DNA of 64,000 nucleotides, taken from Piscicola geometra (lineage: Eukaryota > Annelida > Clitellata > Hirudinida > Piscicolidae). Below, piece after piece: positions 21,301-33,289 of the stretch. Location of the stretch: contig OX030964.1 of NCBI GenBank assembly GCA_943735955.1, forward strand, positions 3,364,599 through 3,428,598, written 5' to 3'. The position numbers and the translations under genes were made by a program. How positions within the stretch are numbered: the first letter of the stretch is position 1; every line of letters begins with the position of its first letter. The notes below the pieces were generated by a model. It did not search any database. It saw nothing but the letters and a program-made list of their open reading frames with translations, and was not told where the DNA came from.

Positions 21301-23421
21301 TAGTTGAATTTCAATAAAATCTGATCTTTATACTGAAGAATCAGAGTTAATAACTAACAACTCTTCTTCTTCCACCACACGGGATGGACCAGGAATAACC
21401 CTGCTCTCCTCCTCCTCTTCCTCTTCTTCATCCTCACTCCTAATAGATAGAAAAGTAATTTTAGTTGAATTTCAATAAAATCTGATCTTTATACTGAAGA
21501 ATCAGAGTTAATAACTAACGACTCTTCTTCTTCCACCACACGGGATGGACCAGGAATAACCCTGCTCTCCTCCTCCTTTTCCTCTTCTTCATCCTCACTC
21601 CTAATAGATAGAAAAGTAATTTTAGTTGAATTTCAATAAAATCTGATCTTTATACTGAAGAATCAGAGTTAATAACTAACAACTCTTCTTCTTCCACCAC
21701 ACGGGATGGACCAGGAATAACCCTGCTCTCCTCCTCCTCTTCCTCTTCTTCATCCTCACTCCTAATAGATAGAAAAGTAATTTTAGTTGAATTTCAATAA
21801 AATCTGATCTTTATACTGAAGAATCAGAGTTAATAACTAACGACTCTTCTTCTTCCACCACACGGGATGGACCAGGAATAACCCTGCTCTCCTCCTCCTC
21901 TTCCTCGTCTTCATCCTCGTCACTTATGATACTGAAAAAAAAAGCGAGTTAGGTGAGGAATCAGTTTTGCAAAAAAGCGAGTTAGGTTGAGTCAGTTTAG
22001 CAAAAGAGCGAGTTAGGTTGAGTCAGTTTTGCAAAAGAGCGAGTTAGGCTGAGTCAGTTTTGCAAAAGAGCGAGTTAGGTTGAGTCAGTTTTGCAAAAGA
22101 GCGAGTTAGGCTGAGTCAGTTTTGCAAAAGAGCGAGTTAGGTTGAGTCAGTTTTGCAAAAGAGCGAGTTAGGCTGAGTCAGTTTTGCAAAAGAGCGAGTT
22201 AGGCTGAGTCAGTTTTGCAAAAGAGCGAGTTAGGTTGAGTCAGTTTAGCAAAAGAGCGAGTTAGGCTGAGTCAGTTTTGCAAAAAAGCGAGTTAGGTGAG
22301 GAATCAGTTTTGCAAAAAAGCGAGTTAGGTGAGGAATCAGTTTTGCAAAAAAGCGAGTTAGGTGAGGAGTCAGTTTTGCAAAAAAGCGAGTTAGGTGAGG
22401 AGTCAGTTTAGCAAAAGAGCGAGTTAGGCTGAGTCAGTTTTGCAAAAGAGCGAGTTAGGTTGAGTCAGTTTTGCAAAAGAGCGAGTTAGGCTGAGTCAGT
22501 TTTGCAAAAGAGCGAGTTAGGCTGAGTCAGTTTTGCAAAAGAGCGAGTTAGGTTGAGTCAGTTTAGCAAAAGAGCGAGTTAGGCTGAGTCAGTTTTGCAA
22601 AAAAGCGAGTTAGGTGAGGAATCAGTTTTGCAAAAAAGCGAGTTAGGTGAGGAATCAGTTTTGCAAAAAAGCGAGTTAGGTGAGGAGTCAGTTTTGCAAA
22701 AAAGCGAGTTAGGTGAGGAATCAGTTTTGCAAAAAAGCGAGTTAGGTGAGGAATCAGTTTTGCAAAAGAGCGAGTTAGGTGAGGAATCAGTTTTGCAAAA
22801 GAGCGAGTTAGGTTGAGTCAGTTTTGCAAAAAAGCGAGTTGGGTGAGGAATCAGTTTTGCAAAAGAGCGAGTTAGGTGAGGAGTCAGTTTAGCAAAAGAG
22901 CGAGTTAGGCTGAGTCAGTTTTGCAAAAGACGAGTTAGGTTGAGTCAGTTTTGCAAAAAAGCGAGTTAGGTGAGGAATCAGTTTTGCAAAAAAGTGAGTT
23001 AGGTGAGGAATCAGTTTTGCAAAAAAGCGAGTTAGGTGAGGAATCAGTTTTGCAAAAAAGCGAGTTAGGTGAGGAGTCAGTTTTGCAAAAGAGCGAGTTA
23101 GGTGAAGTCAGTTTTGCACAAGGAAAAATTGAATAAACAATAAATGAAAGGTAATTGATATAAATATATTACTCACATTGGTTTTTCTGCACAGCTTGTG
23201 CAGATGAAGTGCAGTTTGGCTAATCCTTTAACTGCTTTGTTATATAATGGTCTTGTTATACCTGTGTGGCCACAACTTAAGTGTTGCCAGCCTTCACAGG
23301 CGTCACAGCTAACGGCGATCGCCTTGCTGGAAACCACCTTCTTACACCAAATACATTGAGACATTTTTTCAAAGTGAATACAAGATCGCAAAACTCGAAG
23401 AGACCGAACACAACTGGTCAT
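18288..23421 (-). CDS. MULE transposase with PHD finger, acidic repeats, FLYWCH finger and DDE core
   Basis: Twelve minus-strand exons stay in one frame (736 residues): 23421-23177; six acidic exons 21931-21842, 21761-21681, 21600-21520, 21439-21359, 21278-21198, 21117-21025; then 20730-20590, 20458-20299, 20216-20031, 19954-19752, 19652-19577 and 18980-18288. Residues 22-78 form a C4HC3 PHD finger (CIWC, CDAC, HLSC, CTSC). Residues 82-250 are acidic repeats. Residues about 280-340 are a FLYWCH finger (YGVLWRCC, NACPATV, FHSHA). The catalytic core follows: WYLDGTFKVV (Asp about 460), VVDFEVGLWKAL (Asp about 527), GCYFHF (C and H of the C-x2-H motif) and NNDLEGWHNRL (likely Glu about 645). No internal stop was found. 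The start could also be the Met at about residue 20. A donor-like CAAG/GTATCA near the 3' end could add another terminal exon. Confidence 0.85.
21025..21931 (-). repeat. Six tandemly duplicated 81-bp exons (161-bp period)
   Basis: A 161-bp unit (81-bp exon plus 80-bp intron) is repeated with very high identity. Exon ends at 21198, 21359, 21520, 21681 and 21842 are exactly 161 bp apart. Each exon starts and ends in phase 2, so copy number can change without breaking the frame. Each encodes about 27 residues: an acidic run of Asp/Glu, then ESRVIPGPSRVVEEEES. The outer copies are slightly longer (90 and 93 bp). Confidence 0.9.
21943..23125. repeat. 31-bp minisatellite in a transposase intron
   Basis: About 38 copies of a 30-31 bp unit containing GCGAGTTAGG, GAGTCAGTTTTGCAAAA and variants fill the intron between the PHD exon and the first acidic exon. 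Two subtypes alternate in blocks (GAGCGAGTTAGGCTGAGTCA and AAGCGAGTTAGGTGAGGAAT), which suggests higher-order duplication. Confidence 0.95.
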
Positions 23422-23639
23422 TTCTGTTAAATAGACTATTTCTTCAGAGTTTGATTGGCAAACTCATTTTGCAAATACACACTTTTTAGTGGCTAGTTCC
23501 TCCAATGGGCGGGTTGGGGCTAACTACATATTTTGCTGATACACACTGACCCCTATTGTGATAACCATAAACTGACACTAGGTTGATTGAAGGGAATTTA
23601 AACACAGCCTACTAATTGTTTTATGACATTTTGATATTA

Positions 23640-23965
<326 letters not shown>

Positions 23966-24073
23966 ACACACACAGAGACACTTTCAAACAATTAGCCTTT
24001 AAGACACCCGTAAGTCACCCATAAATCAATCGACCAGGAAATCTGTTTTCATTAATGATAATATTATTATTAT

Positions 24074-24146
24074 AGAAGTAGTAGTAGTGGTAATAGTAGT
24101 AGTAGTTGTAGTAGTAGTAGTATTTGTGGTAGTAGTAGTAGTAGTA

Positions 24147-24234
<88 letters not shown>
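24074..24234. repeat. (GTA)n array next to the right terminal repeat
   Basis: This TAG array directly adjoins the right terminal repeat and mirrors the CTA array at 15069-15251. Confidence 0.95.
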
Positions 24235-24237
<3 letters not shown>

Positions 24238-24356
24238 CATCACCGAAATCATAGAGCGCCGAAATCATAGAGCGCCGAAACCATAGATCGCCGAAACCTT
24301 AGATTGCCGAAACCTTAGATTGCCGAAATCTTGGATTGCCGAATCCAAAGCAATCC
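24235..24356 (-). repeat. Right terminal inverted repeat of the MULE
   Basis: This is the reverse complement of 14947-15068 with about three mismatches. It holds seven 16-bp TTTCGGC-containing units and is followed by the duplication GTTGAAGT at 24357-24364. Confidence 0.95.
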
Positions 24357-24398
24357 GTTGAAGTAATGTTTGCGGATTTGTAAAGTGGTGCGACCGAA

Positions 24399-26927
24399 AT
24401 GGCTTTGTATACAATAAATAATTATCAAGATCTTCCTGAATTCGTAATAAATGAGTTAAAGAAGAAAGATGACTTGATTAAAAGTCAACAAATTTTGATA
24501 ACCGAACTCCACAATAAACTTTCTCGGTTTTGTAAAGATCGAAGAAATAGTCTTGACAATATTTCAGACTTCAAGTCTGACAAGTAAGTTTAATAATAAT
24601 CATTATTTATTTTATTTCAATTAAATATTTTGTCATCAAGTAATTTCATTAAATACAAATATTTGTAAGGAATGGAGGATCAGACAATGGGTGTGAACCT
24701 GATTTCTTAACAAATCCAGCTTATGAAAAGGCCGCAGTGAAGATCCAAAAAGCATACAGAAAATATGCTGCAAAAAAAGCTTTAATAATGGACGAAAAGT
24801 CGAAAAGAACCAAAGAACTCATAATGAAAATGACCCAAGAAAATTCAGATTTCTTAAATATAAATGGCTCTGGGGAAAGAACTTCATTACCAAATTTAAG
24901 CGTAGCTTCAAAACTGAGTGACTCACTCATTGATGAATCGAGCAGTCACTTTGAGAACGTTTTGGAGGGCATAGAGGCAGACGACATTGAGACTAATGGC
25001 AGTTTCAACAGCAATGACGAGGATGATGACGATGCAGAAAATGGCAGTAGTGATGGTAAAGAACTCAAATGCCAAATTGAAAGTCTTCCACCCCTTTCCA
25101 GCTGCTCCAACAACTCCACTCTTCGCAGGGCGATGAGCACCACAGAACCCACTCGTTGGCAATCCACCCCTCCCATCCAACTCTCCTCCCACACCGCCTA
25201 CCCAACCACCCTGGAGGGCACCCTAAAAAGAGACCACCCCAGCATCTCTAAGACTTTCTCCTCTTCTTCAAACTCTATCTACCCCCCATCAGCCGATCTT
25301 TTCACCAAATATCCATCCCCCCTTCACACCGCCGACCAATCACGCTCATTCTACTCACCACGCCCATCTCTTTTTCTTGATGACATCATCACCAATAACA
25401 AAAACAATAGGTTCAACATTGTTGAGTTGTTGCAACAGCAACAACAACAAAACCAATACAGGCCATGCTATAACAACAACAACAGCAGCTACAATTGTTG
25501 TTGTTCGCTTAAAGATTGCTTCAACAACATTCAATCCATCAACTCAAACCACCACCACACCAACCATAACCAACTGAATAACTTTTACGATGATGTCAAT
25601 TGCACTTTCTATCAATCATCACTCACTCTTTCTTCGGCATCATCATCATCATCATCTTGTCTTGCAGCTCAAACCCCCTCATCCACCCCACGATTTGTTG
25701 AGTACCAACAACAACACTCATTCGACCCGGCAATCCTATACGACCACTACAACCAACACAACTCACTCAACAACAACAATTCCAACTTCAACAACAACAA
25801 CCATCAACTCCAAAACCCAAAGGATATCGACCATACAGCTGCCTACAACTACACAAACAACAACCCACCAAACAACTTCAACAACAATCAAAACACTAGG
25901 CTCTTGTCTGAAAGAAACAGAAAACGGCTGTATCGAATTGGATTAAACCTTTTCAACAAGTTTGTGTTTTCTTAAATTCCAATGCATTCACTTTACAACC
26001 CATTCATTCACATAACGACCCATTTATCTACCTATAAATTCATCAGCAATTCATTTGCCTATCCATTCACCAACCATCCATCGATTCACCCACCCTTCAT
26101 CAATTCACCCACCACTCATCCATCCACACACATCACTCATCCACTCACCCATCCATTCACCCACCACTCATCCATTCACCCTTCACCCATCTATTCACCC
26201 ACCGTTGATTCATTCATCCACCACTCATCCATTCACCCTCCACCCATCAATTCACCCACCACTTATCCATCCACGATCCACTCACATATTCACCCACTTA
26301 CCACTCATTCATTCACCCAACACTCATCCATCCACACACATCACTCATCCACTCACCCACTCACCACTCACATTCACCCACTCATCCATTCATCATAAAT
26401 TCCCTCATTCACCCACCATTCATCCATTCACCAACCACTCATCCACCATTCATCCATTCACCAACCACTCATCCATCAGGAATCCAAGCAAGGGCATTGA
26501 CTACATGGTTCAGCATCATTTCATGGAAAAGCACCCCAGAGCCATCGCCAAGTTAGCATTCAAAGCCACACTAATGTCCCTCTAATCCAATACCTTTCGA
26601 ATTTGAACCTAAATCCACTTCTAAAAACAAGCCAAACCCACCTCAACCAACACCACCACACTGCAACCAACCAACCAGTCAAACCACACCCCCTCCCCCC
26701 CCCCCACACAACAGGTTCCTGATCAGCAGGAAGGGCCTTAGCAGACGCATGATGGGCGAATACATGGGCGTGCCGAGGGATCGGCTGGCTGCAGACGTTT
26801 TACGCTTCTTCTCAGAAGAACTCGATCTGACCGGCCTTCAGATTGACGTCGCCTTAAGACTTTTCCAGGCGCAGTTTAGAATATCTGTAAGTGTGTGTGT
26901 CACTGTGTGTGCGTGTGTGTGTATGTG

Positions 26928-27019
<92 letters not shown>

Positions 27020-27073
27020 GCCACTACAACTTAGAGTATTAATGCTACTACTTCTAGTACTAATACTACTACA

Positions 27074-27146
<73 letters not shown>

Positions 27147-27166
27147 TAACTACTTCTAATACTACA

Positions 27167-27251
<85 letters not shown>

Positions 27252-27384
27252 TTACTATTACTATAAATTTTACTATTTATAAAACTTTAAAACAGTAAAT
27301 TACCTCGATATTTATCAGGGGGAAGCTCAGATGATTGAAAGGTTCATGCAGGTTAGTTATGCGTGTGTGTTTTTGTGTGTGTGT

Positions 27385-27480
<96 letters not shown>

Positions 27481-30363
27481 ATGTATTAATTTTTTTATGT
27501 ATATATGTGTGTTTAAACAGGCATAAATTACACGACACAAACATTTTTAATAATACAATATTCGATACATTTATCCTTTGACCTATCTGGTATTCCAGAA
27601 CCTGGCTTTTTTGCATTTTTAAACTAATAGCGAACTTGTAAGGGTTTCTTATGCAATACTTCTACTTACTTGCACCTAGAGAGGCGTGTGTTATGTATTG
27701 TTTAGACATTTATTTTCACTATTTTGGGGGCGTAGGTTCCGCTGATGATGATAGTGATGTTAGTGATGACGATGATGTTAGTGATGATGATGTTGATACT
27801 GTTAATTCTGCTAGTAATGATGCTAGCTGAGTTATATTTAGTATCAAAGACTAAAGGTCACAAGCTTGAGAATTTTCATGAATAAGTGAAATTGATTAAA
27901 ATGGTGTAAAATCTGGATAAAGTCATTTGAAGCTTTTTTCATTGCGTCAATATTTTAAACGTCGATAATTTTCCGCAAACTACAACTCATCCTCCTTCCA
28001 AACTCAATCATCCATCTAATTCATCAAATTACACTTTTTTACTTTTCGGTAAAAAAGTTTTAAAAAGGTGAAATTTTCCAATCGTCAATTACTTTCAAAT
28101 GCAATCATCGCTGATTAAATATTTTCCAATCTAATTAATATTTTTTTATCCAATCCTCCTTCTTCCGTTCTATCTCCTCTCACCCCCTATCTACACCTCC
28201 CTCTTCTCCACTATCTACACCTCTCCATCCTTTTCTGTCTTATATACCTCTACTATCTTTTTTCTCCCCACTCATCTACCTCCAATTCAAACCCCTCCCC
28301 CCTCCAATCAAACCCACATCGACCCAAACCAATCCACACCACACCGCACCACACCACACCAATCCACACCACACCAATCCACACCACACCACACCAAACC
28401 ACACCAATCCACACTACACCACACCAATCCACACCACACCAATCCACACCACACCAATCCACGCCACACCAATCCACACAACACCACACCAATCCACACC
28501 ACACCACACCAATCCACACCACACCACACCACACCACAGGTCTTCTCCAGTCGCTACTGCGAATGCAATCCTCACTTGGTTGGTCGTCTGGTGCGCTCCG
28601 AAGACACCGTCTTCCTCCTCGCGTTCGCCATCATCATGCTCAACACCGACCTCCATAATCCGTCCATCAAGCCCGAGAAGCGGATGACCCTCCAGTGCTT
28701 CATCAAGAATCTTAAAGGTTCGTGTTTGGGGGTTTGAGGGGCGGGCGGGGAAGGGGGGGGGGGGGGCTGAATGGTGTATAGGGGTTTGGGGGGTTGGATA
28801 GTGTATGGGGGTTTAAGGAGAAGACAGGGTGGTGTGTAGGAGAGAGGTAATGTAGGGGTGATGAGATGAATGGAAGAAGGTATCGAAGGTTGTTGATGGT
28901 GGTTGTTTGAGCTTCACTTCACGATTTAAAGTCTAAACCAGGGTATTCAAAACTTTTCTGCCTACTATACAATATAATCCAATTAATACAATACGTTAAA
29001 ATACAATACATTTGTTTTTAAGAAGGATCAAAGCACTAGATTCTTTCCAAACTACTATAAAATAGAATTCAATTAATACAATACGATACCATACTATAAA
29101 ATTGCTTTTAAGTAGGATCAAAGCACTACATTCTTCCCAAGCCGTTTTCTTATCTCTTTCAACTCGACAATTTCTCATTTTTTCCAATTCCTCTTCAATC
29201 TATTTCACGCTCCTCTAATTTCTTCTCCCATCCTCTCTTGACTCTTCTCCAATCTCCCTCTCTTCTCCAATCTCCCTCTTTTCTCCAATCTCCCTCTCTT
29301 CTCCAATCTCTCTCTCTTCTCAATATTATCCTCCCATTCCCCTTCTTAACTCCCTCCACAATCTCCCACCTTCAATCTTTATTTTTTCCCATTCAAACTC
29401 CCTATTCCCACTCTAACTTCACCCTTCCCACACTCACTCTTCGTCTTTTTTTGGGTCTCTATTACTCACAGCCTGACAGACGCAGGTCATGTTACAATGA
29501 TTCTTATGCGCCAGAGACGCCACTTCACACGACGTACACATCTCTCAATGCATACGTCGAAACACCGCATCATATACACCAGCTATATGATAGTTCACGG
29601 TTGCTTGTCAGGGATTCGAACAAGCGACCTTTGAGTCGCAAGTCCGACGCCTGCCATCTAAGCCATCTATTTTACACAAACCCTTCACCCTCCCCTCTTC
29701 ACACACACCCTTCCAGGACTCGACGAGGGTTCAGACATCAGCGCTGACTTCCTGACGGGCATATACGAGAGGGTGAAGGAGGAGGAATTCAGTCTGTTGC
29801 CTGACCACTCGAACCAAGTCATCGTGCTCGATAGGATGATCACTGGAATGAAGGAGGTGGGGGGGGGGGGGGAGGGGAGTGTGGGTGTGAGAGTGGGGGT
29901 TTGGTTGTTGGAAAGGGGGTGGGGAGGGGAGTGTGGGTGTGAGAGTGGGGGTTTGGTTGTTGGAAAGGGGGTGGGGAGGGGAGTGTGGGTGTGAGAGTGG
30001 GGGTTTGGTTGTTGGAAAGAAGGTGGGGGGTGGGGAGGGGAGTGTGGGAGTGGGGGTTTGGTTGTTGGAAAGGGGGTGGGGAGGGGAGTGTGGGTGTGAG
30101 AGTGGGGGTTTGGTTGTTGGAAAGGGGGTGGGGAGGGGAGTGTGGGTGTGAGAGTGGGGGTTTGGTTGTTGGAAAGGGGGTGGGGAGGGGAGTGTGGGTG
30201 TGAGAGTGGGGGTTTGGTTGTTGGAAGAGGGGGTGGGAATAGGGGAGTTCGAGAGAAGAAAAATATTTGTAAATTCACTACTCATCGGAGAAGAAAATGA
30301 AAATAAATAATGTCGATTTCAAAATCTCCACACCGTCTCTCTCCACAATTAACCATCACTCTT

Positions 30364-30439
<76 letters not shown>

Positions 30440-33046
30440 ACACACACGTACACGTACACACACACACACACGTACACATACACACACGCGCACAGAGTCT
30501 AGTGTTGATGCACAGACGCTTTGTGTGTCACTGTCGCATGGACGAAGTGCTGGACTTGAGCAAGAATGAAAAGGCTGGGTCTCACGTCAGGGGCATATTT
30601 CTCTTCAATGACCTGCTCGTCGTGAGTGGGAGGGGGTGTGGCGGGGGTAGGGGGGGATGGGTGGTTTGAGGTGTAGGGTATGGGTTTGGGTGGGGGGGGG
30701 GAATGTTTGAGGGATGAGTGAGGGGCTGGTAGAGTTTTAGGGTGAATTTGGAGGTGTGGGCAGGTGGTTTTGTGGAAGTTGATTGATTCTAAATAGTATT
30801 TATAGGGAGGATGGCTCAAAAGAAGCAGAGCCAGACCATATGGAGAGTGGGGGGATAGTATATTTGACCCACTTTTCACCAACCCCTCTCCCATCCCACC
30901 CCATCAAGGTGACCAAGTTCTGGATGCGGAAGAAGAAGGAGTCTCGTCACGTGATGAGGCACTCCATCCCGCTGCAGGGAGTCTCAGTGTACTTGCTGGA
31001 GACTTCACGTTGGTGGAGGGGAAGGGATGGGTTGGTGGAGGAGTGAATGGGATGTGAATGGAGTGAATAGGGTGAAGGGGAGGAGGATTGTAACATTTTA
31101 ATGAGTTTTTAAATGCTCTTTACATCTACGCTAGATTGTTTTTCTCATTTTGTCAAGTCATTTCATTCCTTAAACACACTTTTCCACTCCCCATCCTTCA
31201 TCCACTCTTTCAATCATCTCATCCCATCTTTTTACACCATCTAAATCCTATTTTCTCCATCCCTTATCCACCTTTCCCCATCGTCTACCCCTTTTCCCCA
31301 TTTCTTATCCACACTCTTCCATCCACTATCTACCCACCCCACCCTCTCAATCCCATCCCATCGCCGACCACACCACACCACACCAGACTACAAACACGGC
31401 ATTCGCCTGAAGAGGGCATCGGACGGTCTCGAACTGCTGACGTTGTGCGCCCGTGACGGAAGTGAGCAGATGCGCTTCGTGGAAGACTTGAAGGAGTCGA
31501 TTCTTGAGGTGGGTGGGGAGAGTGAGAGTGGGATGTGGGTGGGGAGAGTGGGTGGTGGGTGGGGAGAGTGGGAGTGGGTGGTGGGTGGGGAGAGAGGGAG
31601 TGGGTGGTGAGTGGGGAGAGTCGGTGGTGGGTGGTGGGTGGGGAGAGTGGGAGTGGGTGGTGGGTGGGGAGAGAGGGAGTGGGTGGTGAGTGGGGAGAGT
31701 GGGTGGTGGGTGGGGAGAGTGGGAGAGGGTGGTGGGTGGGGAGAGTGGGTGGTGGGTTGGGAGAGTGGGAGTGGGTGGTGGGTTGGGAGAGTGGGAGTGG
31801 GTGGTGGGTGGGGAGAGTGGGTGGTGGGTGCGGAGAGTGGGTGGTGGGTGGGGAGAGTGGGAGTGGGTGGTGGGTGGGGAGAGTGGGTGGTGGGTGGAGA
31901 GAGTGGGAGTGGGTGGTGGGTGGTGAGAGTGGGTGGTTGGTGGGGAGAGTGGTTGGTGGGTGGGGAGAGTGGGAGTGGGTGGGGAGAGTGGCTGGTGGGT
32001 GGTGGGTGGGGAGAGTGGGTGGTGAGTGGGGAGAGTGGGAGTGGGTGGTAGGTGGGGAGAGTGGGAGTGGGTGGTAGGTGGGGAGAGTGGGTGGTGGGTG
32101 GGGAGAGTGGGAGTGGGTGGTGAGTGGAGAGAGTGGGAGTGGGTGGTGGGTGGGGAGAGTGGGTGGTGGGTGGGGAGAGTGGGCGTGGGTGGTGGGTGGT
32201 GGGGGGGGGGGGTAAAAGTGGAAGGTATGAGTGTCTGAGGTTATGACACATTTATCAATTCATCCACGCATAGATGAATGCGTGAATGAATGCATGAATG
32301 GATGAATTGATGAAAAATGAATAAATAAATGAATGAATGAATGCATCAATGCACAGACTGAGAAGATGGACGAGTACCTGCTGCAAGCGAAGGAAGCAGC
32401 AGCAGCAGCCACTTCCACCACCGCCACTGCATGTGACCGCTTCAGTAAAGACTCTGGCGTCATGGATGTCGAACTGGGCCAGCAGCAACAACAACAACAA
32501 CCTATGCAACAACATCAACAACAACAATTGTTGCTCCAACATCAGTATCATAACCTCAACAACAACAACTCGATGCAAGGGAGTAGTTTGTACCAGCAGA
32601 GTTTGATGTATCGACAACATTTACTGCAACAACAACAGAAGCATCAAAAGAAACAGTATAACCAACCACAGCAACAACAACTACAAGGTGTTATTATGCA
32701 AACACTTTCTGGACACAACAACAACAACAGCAACAACAGCAACGTGGACCCTGCATTTGTAGACACCGAAGGTTCCTTGCAAACAAAATTCCTGTTATTT
32801 TGTCTTTTCAATCTATTTAAGATGTATGAAAGAATAATTGTTTTTTATGTTTTATTGCTATGATTAATTCAATTTTCTATTAATCATTATTATTATTATT
32901 AATTTGTTTTATTACTTTTTAAAATTAATTCTCGTTATCTTCTTCATTAAAAGGTGACAAAAGAAACAGCAGAACCTCAGTCGACAGTGGATTGGTGAGA
33001 TTTATCTCTGCATATTTTACTTATATTACTACTACTACTTTTACTA

Positions 33047-33079
<33 letters not shown>

Positions 33080-33125
33080 TTACTAATATTACTACTTCTA
33101 CTATTACTACTATTACTACTACTAT

Positions 33126-33206
<81 letters not shown>

Positions 33207-33289
33207 AGTCGTCCATCGGCTCTTTCAACAACCAACAACAACTCACTTCTAAAGCCACGTCATCTTTGGGTCTGCAAAAGAAAATATAA
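24399..33289 (+). CDS. IQSEC: IQSEC/Schizo-like ARF guanine-nucleotide exchange factor (complete)
   Basis: IQSEC proteins activate ARF6 and ARF1 at membranes and synapses. Thirteen exons join in frame to 984 residues: 24399-24583, 24670-25959, 26480-26551, 26715-26886, 27319-27351, 28540-28717, 29717-29856, 30496-30621, 30909-31008, 31387-31508, 32357-32771, 32954-32994 and 33209-33289. Exon 1 is a predicted coiled coil ([14 protein letters not shown]). An IQ motif lies at about 83-100 ([17 protein letters not shown]). Sec7 spans about 478-690, with the catalytic-loop Glu in [13 protein letters not shown] (about 575) and the second motif [23 protein letters not shown] domain spans about 690-806 ([13 protein letters not shown]). 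The region between IQ and Sec7 and the tail are Asn/Gln/Ser-rich. Splice phases agree at all twelve junctions. A MULE sits 35 bp before the ATG. Confidence 0.93.
25985..26475. repeat. CCATCCATTCACCCACCACT-type minisatellite, IQSEC intron 2
   Basis: Degenerate tandem units of ATCCATTCACCCACCACTC fill the intron between exons 2 and 3, up to the acceptor ATCCATCAG. Confidence 0.85.
26887..27270. repeat. GT and CTA arrays, IQSEC intron 4
   Basis: The donor GTAAGTGTGTGTG runs straight into a GT array up to about 27018. A CTA array follows at about 27055-27255. Confidence 0.9.
27361..27480. repeat. GT array, IQSEC intron 5
   Basis: A TG microsatellite of about 110 bp begins within ten bases of the exon 5 donor. 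Confidence 0.9.
27485..28280. other. Middle of IQSEC intron 5
   Basis: AT-rich sequence with a short GATGATG tract near 27745-27825. No exon or known element is seen. Confidence 0.5.
28310..28539. repeat. CCACACCACACCAAT minisatellite, IQSEC intron 5 acceptor
   Basis: Units of CACACCACACCAATC continue up to and form the acceptor ACCACACCACAG of exon 6. Confidence 0.9.
28960..29140. repeat. Tandem pair of ~75-bp repeats, IQSEC intron 6
   Basis: Two diverged copies contain CAATTAATACAATACG and AGGATCAAAGCACTA. They lie in the intron before exon 7. Confidence 0.65.
29475..29672 (-). mobile_element. tRNA-derived SINE, copy 1
   Basis: On the minus strand the head has an A-box-like GATGGCTTAGATGGCAGGCG and, 20-30 bp on, a B-box TTGTTCGAATCCC, as in a tRNA-derived pol III promoter. 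The body (GTATATGATGCGGTGTTT, then AGTGGCG, then TGGCGCATAA) also occurs at 48585-48755. It lies in IQSEC intron 6. It is not a functional tRNA gene, because the cloverleaf is degenerate and the tail unrelated. Confidence 0.75.
29860..30235. repeat. ~52-bp G-rich minisatellite starting at the exon 7 donor of IQSEC
   Basis: About seven units of GTGTGAGAGTGGGGGTTTGG plus TTGTTGGAAAGGGGGTGGGG begin a few bases after the donor. Confidence 0.9.
30367..30495. repeat. CA array ending at the exon 8 acceptor of IQSEC
   Basis: A CA microsatellite with GTACA interruptions runs into the acceptor GCGCACAG. Confidence 0.9.
31509..32215. repeat. GTGGGTGGGGAGAGTGGGAG minisatellite starting at the exon 10 donor of IQSEC
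   Basis: About 700 bp of 16-30 bp G-rich units. The first unit includes the splice donor itself (GAG/GTGGGTGGGGAGAG). Long open frames on both strands are repeat artefacts. Confidence 0.95.
33025..33205. repeat. CTA array ending at the last acceptor of IQSEC
   Basis: An interrupted CTA/TTACTA array ends in CTACTACTACAG, the acceptor of the terminal exon. Confidence 0.9.

Noticed and set aside
21943..23125. Possible CRISPR-like array because of regular 31-bp spacing
   Set aside because: Units are contiguous tandem repeats without unique spacers, in an intron of a eukaryotic transposon.
29490..29672. Possible tRNA gene on the minus strand
   Set aside because: B-box and A-box-like words are present, but acceptor-stem pairing and a proper anticodon arm are lacking and the body recurs at 48585, so it is a SINE.
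31388..32251. 287-codon Pro/His/Thr-rich frame on the minus strand
   Set aside because: It is antisense to a G-rich minisatellite inside an IQSEC intron and to exon 10.
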